Of a DNA stretch of 64,000 nucleotides, positions 54,309-64,000 are shown one piece after another. The notes below the pieces were generated by a model. That model was not told where the DNA came from and ran no database searches. It saw nothing but the letters and a program-made list of their open reading frames with translations. The translations under genes were made by a program, and so were the position numbers. This stretch comes from DATFTE01 sp963840665. Its GTDB lineage: Bacteria; Acidobacteriota; Terriglobia; Terriglobales; Acidobacteriaceae. The first letter of the stretch is position 1, and each line of letters starts with the position of its first letter. The stretch spans positions 372,001-436,000 of the forward strand of contig CAWIZO010000002.1 in the NCBI GenBank assembly GCA_963840665.1, given 5' to 3'.

Positions 54309-55379
54309 TTATTCGAGCGCCGGCGTTGCATCGGCGTGCCGGAGTTGCTCGCGGATCATTCCGAACAAGACCGACAATACCGATACGATGACCGGCCCCA
54401 GGAACAATCCCAGGAAGCCAAAGGCTTGGACCCCTCCCAGGATGGAAAACACCAGCACGAGCGGATGCAGTGCGACCCTCCCGCCTACCACCCACGGCCG
54501 GATAATGTTGTCGGCGGTGCTGACCACGGCGACTCCCCACACAAGAACGAAGATGCCCTTCCAGATGCCTCCGGCAAAAATCAAGTAGAGTCCTGCGGGA
54601 ACCCAGATCAACGCAGCGCCGACAACCGGCACAACGGACGCAAGCGCAGCACACAGTCCAAGTAAGAGAGCGGACTGAGATCCTGCGATTGCCAGCGCGA
54701 TGCTGGTCAAGACACCTTGCGCCACCCCCACGGACGCAATGCCGTACACGTTGGCGACAATGGTGTCGGATATATTGCTGAATAACTTTCTCGCCAGCCC
54801 GGGCGGCAGGGGCAGGGCTTCCTCCGCCTCTTGAATCCATCCCCGACCATCCCTGAAGAAAAAGAAGACCACCACGAGTGTCATCAGGGATTCCGCAACC
54901 AGGCGCGCAAAATTGCTCAGGATCAAAGCGCCAGAGCCCAAGACCCACACGCCAGCCTGCTGCACGTGAGAGGCGACCGCCCCGCGGATGTCGTATTTTG
55001 AGACATCGACCCAGCGCCCAATGAACTGCAGACCGCGCTCCGCGACGGCGGTCAAGAACAAGGCGAATCCGCCTTGCTCGGCGCTCTGACGCGTCAGGTA
55101 TTGGGCAGCGTTGACAGCCTCCTTTGCAACCAGCGCGATGATGATGAAGAGAGGGACGCCAAAGAGAAAGAGCAAAGCCAGAGTGGATAGGAGTGCAGCC
55201 TTCGCGGGTTTTCCTTTTGTCCGTTCCAGGATTCTTTGATAGGCGGGATAGAAGACGACGGCGAGGATAATTGCCGCCGCAAACGGATAAAAGAACGGCT
55301 GCGCGATCACTAACGCAAATCCCAACACAATGAGGGTCAGGATCCCCAGGAACCAAAGAGTTGTCCGCTTGCTATACAT
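54309..55379 (-). CDS. AI-2E family transporter (PerM-like)
   Basis: 356 residues with 7-8 membrane helices. ATG at 55379. The core region near residues 200-310 with NVYGIASVGVAQGVLTSIAL and VPVVGAALIWVPAGLYLI matches the family. Substrate may be small hydrophobic molecules or ions; role unknown. Confidence 0.88.
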   Translation of the reverse strand: MYSKRTTLWFLGILTLIVLGFALVIAQPFFYPFAAAIILAVVFYPAYQRILERTKGKPAKAALLSTLALLFLFGVPLFIIIALVAKEAVNAAQYLTRQSAEQGGFALFLTAVAERGLQFIGRWVDVSKYDIRGAVASHVQQAGVWVLGSGALILSNFARLVAESLMTLVVVFFFFRDGRGWIQEAEEALPLPPGLARKLFSNISDTIVANVYGIASVGVAQGVLTSIALAIAGSQSALLLGLCAALASVVPVVGAALIWVPAGLYLIFAGGIWKGIFVLVWGVAVVSTADNIIRPWVVGGRVALHPLVLVFSILGGVQAFGFLGLFLGPVIVSVLSVLFGMIREQLRHADATPALE

Positions 55380-55530
55380 GCAGCTTCATAAGTCAAATGT
55401 TAGACGCGCGCTCCAGCTTCAGCAGAAGATTAGGACGCCCGCTCCAGCTTCGACACTGGCAAAACGCACAGGTGCACTGGCGTGTCTGCACATCTACTGC
55501 GCTGTCAATCAACCGTGCAAACTCTTACTG

Positions 55531-58500
55531 TCAGAACTGCACTTTGAGGGTGAACTGAGCTGAGCGCGGGCCACCTTGCGCATACAGTGTGCTCTGTCCC
55601 CCAGCGCCACCGCCGCCGCCGAGCGCTTCGTTGGTTGTGGCATCGGTTTTGCCAAAACCCGGAGTGCCGAAGTCGGTGTTTGGCTCATTGAATCCTGCGG
55701 CGCCGAACATGGGATGGTTGAACACGTTGAAATATTCGGCGCGAATATCGAATTTGACGCGCTCCGTCAGATTGAAACGGCGGCGAATCGCGAGATCGGT
55801 CTGGTTGAAAGAGTAGGGGCTGCGAATGCTGTTGCGGGGATAGTCGCCCTGTACTCCCTGGGGCGGAGACGAAAACGCAGCGGGATTGAGTGCCCTTCCA
55901 GCCGGTTGCGTCGGATCGGAAATCCAGAAAGGTTGACCGGGCACGACGTTCGCTAGAACCTGGTAAAAGCCAATTGTGGATGTTTGATTCCCGTCGACCA
56001 CGGTGAGCGGCGGCGCCGAAGTCAGGCGCACCAGTCCATCGATAGCCCAGCCTTTCAGGATGGCATTGCGCACGCGACCCCATGCAGGTGCGGGTATTTC
56101 GTAAGACACCGCCCCGGCAATGGAATGCCGCAGGTCGAAGTCAGAGGGCGTCAACGGTGGTACTACAAGTTGGTCGAAGCTCGGCGCCACCATGCCGGTT
56201 CCGTCGTTGGAAGCGACATCGCTTGCTTTCGAGAAGTTGTAGGACACCAAAGCCTGCAAGCCATGGGACATGCGGCGCTGGAACTGGATCTGCAAGGCCT
56301 CATAGTGGGAATAGCCGCCGTTCCAGACTACGGGGTACGAAGGACCATTGAAGAGTCCCTCCGGAGCAATCCTGTCCTCGCAGATAAGGCGTCTTGAATC
56401 CGCCCCAACGTAGGTTGCCGTCAACCGTTGGTTCGTTCCAAGCTCCCGCTCCATGGCCCCATTCCACTGAATCGTTATCGGGAGCTGCAGGTTCGGATCG
56501 ACAGCAAACAGGCCTCCCTGGTTCGGCTTCACAGTCGTTGAAAACGGAATCGGCTGGAAAAGCGAACTGGTCGGATCGAAAGGCACCGGCGTCGGAAGAA
56601 TATTGAACTCGTCGCGTATATATGGATAACTGGTCGCGGCGTCGCCGACGTTGCCGTAGCCCAAATCGTAGAAAAGACCAAAACCTCCCCGCACCACAGT
56701 TTTGGGCGTGACCTGCCAGGCAGCACCAATGCGCGGAGCAAAATTGCCATATTGGGTGCGCCACGGTGCTTCCCGCACCAGCGCAAGCGGATTCGAGTCG
56801 AAGACTCCTTGCACTGCATACAGCGGCAAGCCAGACGACGCCGACACCGGGGCAGGATTGATCTCCCACCTCAGCCCATAGGTCAGGGTCAGGAGATGCG
56901 TGATCTTCCAGGTGTCCTGAGCAAACAGCGAATAATTATTGGCGTGCACAGAGAGGGGAAATCGATCCAGCAGCAAGGTTCCGCTCACATTTCCCTGAAC
57001 TAGATCCTGGAACCCAGAATGAAGCGCAACATAGTCGGTGCTTGCCTCAGCTGTCGGGCTGAGGCGGCGATAATCGACGCCGAATTTCACCTGGTGCACA
57101 CCGATGACCCAGGAGAAAGTGTCCACGAAATTGAGTTGCCGCTGCACGTTGTCGTATAACGTCCCGTCGAAGACGCCGGCGACGACGGCTTGACTGTGAT
57201 CGAATCTATAGGGGGACCCGGGCGGGAAGAAAGCGGACATGGGTGGCGGTACCCCGCCATCAAAATTTGTGAGGACGTTGATGGTTGTGCCGGTGGTTCG
57301 ACTCCAGTTGGCGCGGAAATCGTTTAACTTGGTGGGAGTGAAGGCGATCGTCGCACCCGCAGTGAACGTATCCGTGTTGACATTGTCATATTCCACCTGC
57401 TCGAAGGTCCGAAACCCGTCATACGACGGCGCGTGGTTGTAACGTGCAAATAGGGTGATCTTCTTATTTAGAGTGTGGTCAATGCGGATGCTGGTGGCGT
57501 CAATGTTGGAAGGATTCGACCATACCGCGTTAACGTTCGCCGTGCACCCTTTGGTGATGTTGTCGCAGGTGGGGTCAATGGGCGGTCCGGCGGGAAGAGG
57601 CAGAGCGTCGATGAACGGCCGATACACTGGCGCAACCGCTGCCCGGGCGGATGCCGTATAGAACGCCTGCACCCCTGTCTGCGGCAGCAGCAACCGCAGT
57701 CCCTCGTAGGAAAAAAAGAAGAAGGTTTTGTTCTTGATGATGGGGCCGCCGATCACTCCGCCAAAGTCGTTCTGGCGCAGCGGTGGCTTGATCATGGGCG
57801 GCCTGTCGAAATAATTTCGCGCATCGAAGAAGTCATTTCGCAGATAGTCGAATGCGGTACCGTGAAATTGATTGGTGCCGGATTTCGTGACGATCGAGAT
57901 CTGCGCTCCGGGAGTGCGGCCGAATTCCGGCGCGTACGACGAGGTCTGGATGCGGAACTCCTGCATGGCATCTACGGATACGAGTCCGTTAGTGCCGCCC
58001 CCGGAGGTAAATCCAGGAATTGCGCCCCCCAGGGTCTGACCGAGATCAGCGAGCGACTGTGTGCCGAAATTCGCGCTCACCCCGTCGATGGTGAAATAGT
58101 TTGTGTCGCTGCGCTGCCCGTTCACGCTGAACTGGCCCAGTCCCTCGCTTTGCGAAGTGAATACCACGCCCGGAGTCAGGCCGATCAGTGACTGGAAACT
58201 GCGTCCATTGAGCGGCATGTTCTGCACGAATTGATCGTCAACTATGGTGCTGACCGACGCCGAATCAGTTTGTAACAGGGGTGTGCCCAAAACGGTTACG
58301 CGGTCTGACGTGGGACCGACCGCCAGGGTGAAGTTCTCATTCACCGCATCCTGCACATATAGCTGAAGGCTGGGCTGAACGACGGTGCGAAAGCCATCCT
58401 TCTGAATGGTCAGCCGGTAGGTGGCGGGGCGCAGGTCGGGAATGACGTAGATGCCATCCCCGTTGGTGGTGGTGGAAATCGAGACATTGGTCTCGATGTT

Positions 58501-58638
58501 GGTGATCTTGCATTCGACGCCGACGATCACGGCTCCGGTTGCGTCCGTCACCCTGCCGGAAATCCGGGCGCCTTCTGTCTGCGCCCAGGCCACCACCGCG
58601 GTCAGAAGAAGAACCAGGACGAGCACGGGGCCCTTCAT
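55531..58638 (-). CDS. Oar-like TonB-dependent receptor with carboxypeptidase-regulatory-like domain
   Basis: 1035 residues. The ATG at 58638 begins a signal peptide (MKGPVLVLVLLLTAVVAWAQ) and has AGGGAG. Residues about 25-110 are a carboxypeptidase-regulatory-like domain (GRVTDATGAVIVGV). The TonB plug has MPLNGRSFQSLIGLTPG and GLGQFSVNGQRSDTNYFTIDG near 155-195. The rest is a beta-barrel with a C-terminal aromatic end (QFTLKVQF). Typical acidobacterial outer-membrane uptake protein; ligand unknown. Confidence 0.92.
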   Translation of the reverse strand: MKGPVLVLVLLLTAVVAWAQTEGARISGRVTDATGAVIVGVECKITNIETNVSISTTTNGDGIYVIPDLRPATYRLTIQKDGFRTVVQPSLQLYVQDAVNENFTLAVGPTSDRVTVLGTPLLQTDSASVSTIVDDQFVQNMPLNGRSFQSLIGLTPGVVFTSQSEGLGQFSVNGQRSDTNYFTIDGVSANFGTQSLADLGQTLGGAIPGFTSGGGTNGLVSVDAMQEFRIQTSSYAPEFGRTPGAQISIVTKSGTNQFHGTAFDYLRNDFFDARNYFDRPPMIKPPLRQNDFGGVIGGPIIKNKTFFFFSYEGLRLLLPQTGVQAFYTASARAAVAPVYRPFIDALPLPAGPPIDPTCDNITKGCTANVNAVWSNPSNIDATSIRIDHTLNKKITLFARYNHAPSYDGFRTFEQVEYDNVNTDTFTAGATIAFTPTKLNDFRANWSRTTGTTINVLTNFDGGVPPPMSAFFPPGSPYRFDHSQAVVAGVFDGTLYDNVQRQLNFVDTFSWVIGVHQVKFGVDYRRLSPTAEASTDYVALHSGFQDLVQGNVSGTLLLDRFPLSVHANNYSLFAQDTWKITHLLTLTYGLRWEINPAPVSASSGLPLYAVQGVFDSNPLALVREAPWRTQYGNFAPRIGAAWQVTPKTVVRGGFGLFYDLGYGNVGDAATSYPYIRDEFNILPTPVPFDPTSSLFQPIPFSTTVKPNQGGLFAVDPNLQLPITIQWNGAMERELGTNQRLTATYVGADSRRLICEDRIAPEGLFNGPSYPVVWNGGYSHYEALQIQFQRRMSHGLQALVSYNFSKASDVASNDGTGMVAPSFDQLVVPPLTPSDFDLRHSIAGAVSYEIPAPAWGRVRNAILKGWAIDGLVRLTSAPPLTVVDGNQTSTIGFYQVLANVVPGQPFWISDPTQPAGRALNPAAFSSPPQGVQGDYPRNSIRSPYSFNQTDLAIRRRFNLTERVKFDIRAEYFNVFNHPMFGAAGFNEPNTDFGTPGFGKTDATTNEALGGGGGAGGQSTLYAQGGPRSAQFTLKVQF

Positions 58639-58779
58639 CAAAATTCTCCCTGGGTGCTCGCACGCCGCAACCATCTTTTCACTTGGTGCTAAAGGCGCAG
58701 GAAGAATACGCTTACGTGCGGCCGTGATTCAAGCCGGAAAATCTAAAGAGAGAGTTCGAGAGCAGCGCGGGGATTTTCT

Positions 58780-60015
58780 CTAGGGGTGATTGGCCTCGCC
58801 TAAGTAGGCGTAGAGCATCTTCTGCCCGCTCGGTTGTTGGCCGCCTGCCGCGAGTTCGACCGTGACGAATACGGAATTGATCTCCTTCACCAGTTCCGGA
58901 TTGTCCACTTTCAATGCCCAACGTCCCTGTGCTTTAGCATCCACACGCAGGAAGCCCAAGCTGCGCGGCGAGTTCTTGCCTGCTTCCGGCACGGCCCAGA
59001 CCTGGAAGCTACGCTTTGCATTGACTACCCGGTCTTCATTCAAATCGAAGGCGTAAAAGGTAAGCGATTTGCCTTCAGTCAGAAAAACACGTCCAAAGGC
59101 GGGACTGTGGTTGCCATTCGGGTCCGTGTCGCGGACATCGATGACATGCAACTGACGGGACGCTATAAGCTCGGGAATATCCTTACCGGTCGCTGCGAGT
59201 TGCCGTTCCATGTCGAGAGTGGCACTGGCGACCCGCAATTTGTCGGAGAGTTCCGCAATGCGCGCCTGTTGTTCCACCATGGAGGCTTCATCACCGATAC
59301 GCAATTGATTGGCCCGAGCCGCTTCGTCTTTTGCTTCTGCCAGTAGTCTTTCCTGATTGCGGGATTCTTCCAGCAATTGCGCGGTCTGGCTATTGGACCG
59401 ATTCGCCTCCCGTTCTGTCTGTTCGCCGTTACGTCGCTGATTGTCGTTTGCCAGTTGCGCGCGTAGATTCTGGATCTCGCGCTGGCCCGCCGCGACCGAC
59501 TCGTTTAACCGAGCAAGGCTCGCCGCAAGGGTGGAGTTCTCGCGCTCAAGATTAGCGATCTGCTGTGTGCCGGCCGCGTCCTTCTCCCGCGCTGCGTCCG
59601 GCGCCTGCCGGAAGTGCGCGACCCTAAGACTCACTACAACCACGATCACCGCCGCAAGCGGAGCCAACATGGCGACTGGACGCAAGTACCACCGAGTCGG
59701 TTCGGCGTGATTCTCAACTTCAGATGAAAAGGAAACGCCTTCGGCTCGCGCCCGGCGAAGGAAACGCTGCCGCGAATAAGGCAGGGGGGTCGCCCTCATC
59801 TCCGCCAGTTTCGATCGGACGGTTCCGTCGCCTTGCGGCAACTCCCGAGTCACGAGGCTCGACAACTCCTGATAGTCAGCACGGCATTGGCTGCACTCCT
59901 CCATATGAGCTTGAAACTCAACAACCTCGTTGCTCTCCAGTAGGCCGCCAGCCGCCAGCGCACAAAGCTCTTGATACTGCTGGTGCGGGAACCCCTTCTG
60001 CTTCTGCTCAGGCAC
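58780..60015 (-). CDS. Anti-sigma factor with zinc finger, one membrane helix and RskA-like C-terminus
   Basis: About 411 residues from a GTG at 60015 with GGAGGGGAGT just upstream. HMEECSQC near residue 38 is the anti-sigma zinc finger. A membrane helix lies near 115-135, then a coiled coil rich in Glu/Gln (about 150-260), then a C-terminal anti-sigma-K domain (TFYAFDLNEDRVVNAKRSFQVWAVPE). It should inhibit the sigma factor encoded upstream. Confidence 0.88.
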   Translation of the reverse strand: MPEQKQKGFPHQQYQELCALAAGGLLESNEVVEFQAHMEECSQCRADYQELSSLVTRELPQGDGTVRSKLAEMRATPLPYSRQRFLRRARAEGVSFSSEVENHAEPTRWYLRPVAMLAPLAAVIVVVVSLRVAHFRQAPDAAREKDAAGTQQIANLERENSTLAASLARLNESVAAGQREIQNLRAQLANDNQRRNGEQTEREANRSNSQTAQLLEESRNQERLLAEAKDEAARANQLRIGDEASMVEQQARIAELSDKLRVASATLDMERQLAATGKDIPELIASRQLHVIDVRDTDPNGNHSPAFGRVFLTEGKSLTFYAFDLNEDRVVNAKRSFQVWAVPEAGKNSPRSLGFLRVDAKAQGRWALKVDNPELVKEINSVFVTVELAAGGQQPSGQKMLYAYLGEANHP

Positions 60016-60673
60016 ACTCCCCTCCCCCCACAGTCGCTCTCTTTTCCGATCCACCCGATATCAAAGAGCGCAGGTTCTGGAGCCCGCGATAATAATGATG
60101 GCGAACGTTGACGAACGAATCCCCGGTCCGGTCCGCAATTTCCTGCATCGAAAGGCCTTCGTAGCTGGCCATCTCGATGACTGATCTCTGCTTGTCCGAT
60201 AGAGCGGCCATACTCTGGCGGACCAACGCCCGGGTTTCCGGTGAATTGAGGCCAAAGGTGGTTTGAGCTTCCACAGCCGGTGTCTCCGCTTCCTCCAGTT
60301 CCGTATTCCTATAGAACTCGCGGCCTTGAAGATGCTGCCGCCGGTTGATGGCGCGATGGTACGCATACTGCATCAACCACACCTTAGCACTGCCTTTGAC
60401 CGGATCAAATTGTGCCACGGCGCGATAAATATCGAGGAAAACCGTTTGTGCGACGTCTTCCGCCTCACCAGGATCGCGGACAATTCTCAGCGCTATGCTC
60501 AGGACTAGTTTCTGGTAGCGGTCGAACAAGACGGCCAAGGCGTCGCCCTGCCCCTGCTGGAGGCGCCCCATGAGTTCTTCGTCGGACAGACGCTTTAGCT
60601 GCGTCAACGTCGACGGCTCCGCGTATCGAGATCTTGGGGAGATGGAATCCAGGCACACTACCCTGTTACTCAC
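60008..60673 (-). CDS. ECF RNA polymerase sigma factor
   Basis: 221 residues. Region 2 has LFDRYQKLVLSIALRIVRDPGEAEDVAQTVFLDIYR near 48-84; region 4 has LSDKQRSVIEMASYEGLSMQEIADRTGDSFVNVRHHYYRGL near 155-195. Start is a GTG; a later start is possible. Overlaps the anti-sigma gene by 8 bases, so the two are made together. Autoregulation is likely. Confidence 0.92.
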   Translation of the reverse strand: MSNRVVCLDSISPRSRYAEPSTLTQLKRLSDEELMGRLQQGQGDALAVLFDRYQKLVLSIALRIVRDPGEAEDVAQTVFLDIYRAVAQFDPVKGSAKVWLMQYAYHRAINRRQHLQGREFYRNTELEEAETPAVEAQTTFGLNSPETRALVRQSMAALSDKQRSVIEMASYEGLSMQEIADRTGDSFVNVRHHYYRGLQNLRSLISGGSEKRATVGGGECA

Positions 60674-60831
60674 AAATGATCGTGAGTTGCCGCAAGTCTA
60701 CAACGAAACGGGCGCGGGAATGTATTTTCCAGCAGGCTGGCACAAAACCCCTGGGAGAGTTGCATACACCTTCAGAGTCGGTTCTACCTAAGTTCGAATC
60801 GCAAAACTTAAGACACATCTGAGGTTGTGCT

Positions 60832-61098
60832 ATGGATTGCGTATTGTGTCACTCGGGCAATCGAGCCGAACTTTCAACTGAGATGATGATTCATTTCAGC
60901 GGCTTACGGAATATTGATAATCCAGGCATTCTGGTATTTCCGAGAGTCCTGGTCTGCCTGGATTGCGGCTCCGTGCAATTTATCCTCGCGGAAACCGAAT
61001 TGTCGCTCCTGGGGCAAGGTATTCCGGCAACGCGACCCTTAGTCGGAACGAAGACCACTGACCAGGGTGCCGATTTTGATAAGAGTCTAAGACAATGA
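60832..61098 (+). CDS. Small zinc-ribbon-like protein
   Basis: 88 residues. MDCVLCHSGN and VCLDCGSVQFIL form a Cx2C...Cx2C pair, as in a zinc ribbon. The stop overlaps the next start as ATGA, so it is co-translated with the response regulator. No known family; role unclear. Confidence 0.72.
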   Translation: MDCVLCHSGNRAELSTEMMIHFSGLRNIDNPGILVFPRVLVCLDCGSVQFILAETELSLLGQGIPATRPLVGTKTTDQGADFDKSLRQ

Positions 61099-61739
61099 TG
61101 AACCGTTCCCGCGTTCTGATTGCCGATGATCATAACCTCGTGGCGGAATTGTGCAAGAGCCTTCTGCAAACCGAATTTGATGTAATTGGAGTGGTCAGCG
61201 ATGGTCGTGCCCTGGTGCGTGCTGCCCGCGAATTGAGACCCGACGTAGTCGTGGTTGATGTCGCTATGCCGGTGCTGAATGGTTTGGACGCGGGGCGCCA
61301 GATCAAGGAAATGCTGCCCGCCGTCAAACTGGTCTATCTGACCATGAATCCCGACGAAGAAATCGCCGCCGAAGCCTTCCGGCGCGGGGCCTCCGGGTAT
61401 CTCCTGAAGACCTGCGCGGCGGCTGAGATGGTGCAGGGAGTTCGTGAAGTGTTGCGAGGTAAATCATACATGTCGCGAACCCTGTGCCGCGACACTATCG
61501 ATATCTTGCAGCGGCAGGATAAGGCACTGGTTCACGAGCAGGACCGATTGACCGACAGGCAGCGGGAAGTGCTGCAGTTGCTGGCCGAAGGCAAGGTCAT
61601 GAAAGAAGTCGGCGACATTCTCCACATGACCCCCAGGACCGTGGCCTATCACAAGTACCGGATGATGGAAGTTCTCGGGGCCAAAAGCAACGCCGAACTT
61701 TTCAAGTATGCCGTCAGGAACCACATGGTGGCTGCTTAG
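61095..61739 (+). CDS. NarL/LuxR-type response regulator
   Basis: 214 residues. Receiver domain with IADDHNLVAELC near 8, phosphorylated Asp in VVVVDVAMPVLNG near 52-55, and LKTCAAAEMV near 108. DNA-binding HTH RLTDRQREVLQLLAEGKVMKEVGDIL near 150. No histidine kinase is adjacent; the small zinc-ribbon gene is directly upstream. Confidence 0.9.
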   Translation: MMNRSRVLIADDHNLVAELCKSLLQTEFDVIGVVSDGRALVRAARELRPDVVVVDVAMPVLNGLDAGRQIKEMLPAVKLVYLTMNPDEEIAAEAFRRGASGYLLKTCAAAEMVQGVREVLRGKSYMSRTLCRDTIDILQRQDKALVHEQDRLTDRQREVLQLLAEGKVMKEVGDILHMTPRTVAYHKYRMMEVLGAKSNAELFKYAVRNHMVAA

Positions 61740-61844
61740 TCAAAGCCAACGATGATCAAACCTCGCAGCAGACGGCTCAACTTATGTTGTGAAGGCACGA
61801 CTGAATCTTGATCTGTTGTCCGCTGTCAGAGCAATTCTTTCTAA

Positions 61845-62819
61845 CAAGCTCTTTCAATCGGCATCGCGCTGACATCACCAGAGGTGCCTGCGGAGGTGGT
61901 GCTTCAGAATGCCGATATCGCTATGTATCGTGCGAAAAGCCAAGGCAAGGCTTGCAGTGAGCTCTTTGACCGCGTGATGCATGAGCAAGTCATGAGTCGA
62001 CTTCTTCTGGAAGCCAAGCTGAGATATGCTCTCGAAAATGAAGAACTGGCACTTCACTACCAGCCAATCGTCGCGGTAGATACGGGGGCAGTGCAGGGCT
62101 TCGAGGCACTCTTGCGGTGGCAGCCTTCGGGGTTGAATTCGATACCACCAAGCACTTTTGTCCCGTTAGCAGAACAGTGCGGTCTGATTGTTCCTATTAG
62201 TGTCTGGGTTCTAAAGAAGGCGTGTTTGGAGGCGGCGAGTTGGCAACGGCGCTATCCTGCTGACCCGCCGTTATATGTCAGCATCAACATCAGCTCAAAG
62301 CATTTCTCTCACGCCGGTTTTATCGGGCACGTCAAAGATGCACTGGAAGAGAGTGCGGTGGATCCGCGGTGCATAACCATCGAGTTCACCGAGGGCCTGG
62401 CTATGAACGATGTTGCGGCGACCGGCCAAACCATGTCGCAGCTGCGGACTTTAGGAGTGAAGCTGAGCATCGACGATTTTGGCACGGGCTATTCTTCCCT
62501 GAGTTATCTTCGTCGTTTTCCAGTCGACACCCTAAAAATCGATCAGTCGTTCGTTGTAACGATGGATGCCGAAAATTATGCCATCGTTAAGACAATCATC
62601 GGCTTGGCGCGCAATCTAGATCTTAAAGTAGTCGCTGAAGGGGTAGAAACAACTAAACAACATCGACTGTTGGCGTTAGCTGGTTGTGGGTCAGCCCAGG
62701 GACACCTGTTTGCGGAACCCATGCCGGCGAAGAGTGTTGGCGTTTTCATTGAGTCCAAGCGGCGACGCCCGAGACAAACTAAACAGAGAGCCTTGGCACG
62801 ATCGACAGCGGGACTTTGA
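61845..62819 (+). pseudogene. 5'-truncated GGDEF-EAL c-di-GMP phosphodiesterase
   Basis: The frame opens just after a TAA at 61842-61844 with SIGIAL...LQNADIAMYRAKSQG, the last part of a GGDEF domain, then a full EAL domain (FEALLRW, NISSKHF, DDFGTGYSSLSYLRRFP, DTLKIDQSFV, VVAEGVET). The catalytic EAL is intact, but the GGDEF N-terminus and sensor are missing. A GTG at 61884 could start a shorter protein. Probably a remnant. Confidence 0.75.
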
Positions 62820-62952
62820 TACTTCAATGAGGCGCGATTTCCCTGAATAGCAGCACGTTCGGAACGACCACCGGGCCGCCACGCGCAACTGTGTCCATAT
62901 AGTCGGCAAACCGGAACCTATCGGAGCCGTCTCAATTGGCGAAATATCCCGT

Positions 62953-62968
62953 GGCTGTTGAAAAAGTC
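62953..62968. repeat. Probable IS1182-type right inverted-repeat end
   Basis: GGCTGTTGAAAAAGTC is the usual kind of IS1182-family terminal repeat. It is just outside the transposase stop at 63031. The other end is outside the window. Confidence 0.55.
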
Positions 62969-63030
62969 CGTGATCGGAGTGTCTTTTCGGCTGCGATGTT
63001 GTAGCGCCGAGTTCGTTCTTCTCGCCTCAG

Positions 63031-64000
63031 CTAAGAGGCGGCTTGCACAGTGGGTGTTGTAGGTTGGCTGAGAAAGCGGACTAGTCGCTTGAGGTTCTGG
63101 GCAGCCGCCGCCAGGAAGAACTGCTCTCTCACAAACCGTAATCTCCGCAGACGGAGGCGACGCAATCCGATCTGATTCTTGAGTTCCGCAAACAGCGCTT
63201 CCACCTTTTTTCTTTCCCGCTGTGCCTTTGCAAACTCCGGTGTGTTGCTCAACTCGCGAGCGCGTTGCCGGGCTGGTTCATCCATGTGGATAGCAAGAAA
63301 GCGGAACACTCCGCTGGTGCATTGGGCTTTTAGCGCACACGCACCGCAACGTTTGCGAGTTCCGATGTAGGCATAGGTGCGGTTCCGCATGCTGCGGCCA
63401 CCATAGTTCAGTTGCTCCCCCGCCGGACAGCGATAGCTGTTGCTCTCGGGTTGATACGTGAACCGCTCGGGACCGAAGAACGGGCTGTTTTTTCGGTGAA
63501 TACTGTCCCGGGTTCGCATATAGGGCGTGATGCTCCGATCCGCCAACCATTGCAAGAACTCCCCGTTCCCGTACGTCGTATCGGCCGCCACCGATTCTGG
63601 CTCTCGTCGTTGCCATTGCGTGAAGCGAGTGAGCATATCCTGCGCGGCCACCGTTTCTTGACTCATCCGTGCTGCCGTCGCTTGCACTCCCACGATTACG
63701 CAACTGTGGTTGTCGATCAGATAGTTGTCGTAGTACCCCAGCCGAACTGGTGTCCCACCCTTGGTGGCGTATGTTGAGTCCGGGCCGGTGGTCGACACCT
63801 GCTCTTGCTGATGGACCGGTTCCTCGGTGGGGTTCTGTTCTTCGAGTTCCACCAGATACTGCCGCACGGTACGGTTCACTTGCGCCGCTTCCGCGAACTG
63901 CTCGCGTGGAACGCGACTTTCTTTAGCGGCATTGGCTTCCACGAAACTGCCGTCCACCGACAGGTGTTTGCCTTCGACCAGTCCCACTTCCACGCACTGC
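63031..64000 (-). mobile_element. IS1182-family transposase, partial (5' end outside window)
   Basis: At least 323 codons. HLSVDGSFVEANA (first Asp), AADTTYGNGEFLQWL (second Asp) and KVEALFAELKNQIGLRRLRLRRLRFVREQ (Glu) mark the DDE transposase. The C-terminal CGACALKAQC zinc-type motif fits the family. The reading frame continues beyond 64000. Ends near the repeat at 62953. Confidence 0.9.

Noticed and set aside
1..64000. tRNA, rRNA or known riboswitch
   Set aside because: No cloverleaf, rRNA-like conserved stretches or riboswitch consensus was found by eye; a covariance-model scan would be needed to exclude short RNAs.

Overview
The window reads as a chromosomal segment of a GC-rich soil-type Acidobacteriota (Terriglobia-like; inferred from gene content, not from a marker gene). 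Indicators are an Oar-like TonB receptor with an N-terminal carboxypeptidase-regulatory-like domain, a VPS10/BNR giant secreted protein, many signal-peptide and lipobox proteins, several GT39-type membrane glycosyltransferases, and short palindromic intergenic repeats. No rRNA, tRNA or CRISPR array was recognised.

Layout. 1-7.5 kb: ruvC 5' end, cstA with its ybdD-like partner, a phosphofructokinase with pyrophosphate-type residues, and two GT39-like membrane proteins. 7.5-25.6 kb: a long minus-strand run. It starts with a CGNR regulator, then an acyl-lipid set (three AMP-forming acyl ligases, an acyl carrier protein, an enoyl-CoA hydratase-like protein, two NAD-binding-4-type reductases, one fused to a degenerate HAD-IB domain, a pyruvyltransferase-like protein and a diacylglycerol-kinase-like protein). 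It ends in a thioredoxin-like/VKOR pair, an esterase and the VPS10 protein. 25.7-29.5 kb: hydrolase, MOSC protein and a divergent ArsR / NIPSNAP-PEP-mutase module. 29.5-37.6 kb: GT39 protein, a copper module (Cys/His-rich protein, multicopper oxidase, TolC-type protein), a BNR lipoprotein, a methyltransferase and a small lipoprotein. 38.3-40.4 kb: a radical SAM gene whose motifs resemble the MJ0619/Tes tetraether-synthase group, broken by two apparent single-base insertions. 41.7-46.7 kb: an accessory stretch with two paralogous PD-(D/E)XK genes sharing an upstream promoter-plus-terminator element, and two decayed genes between them. 46.7-53 kb: secreted small proteins, an MBL hydrolase, a frameshifted UdgX, DUF6496/DUF3175 proteins, a glycogen-debranching-type enzyme and a GT4. 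53-64 kb: MscS channel, AI-2E transporter, Oar-like receptor, ECF sigma/anti-sigma pair, a zinc-ribbon protein with an orphan response regulator, a truncated GGDEF-EAL gene, and an IS1182-type transposase running off the right edge.

Working together. The 12-25 kb operon-like run has the parts to activate, carry, modify and reduce acyl chains. The Tes-like radical SAM gene 13 kb away could couple alkyl chains. Acidobacteria are known for membrane-spanning iso-diabolic-acid and ether lipids, so a lipid-membrane theme is the most attractive reading, but the link is inference. Four genes carry single-base indels (nine in total) that can be repaired to family-typical sequence, so sequencing error or gene decay must be settled before function is argued.
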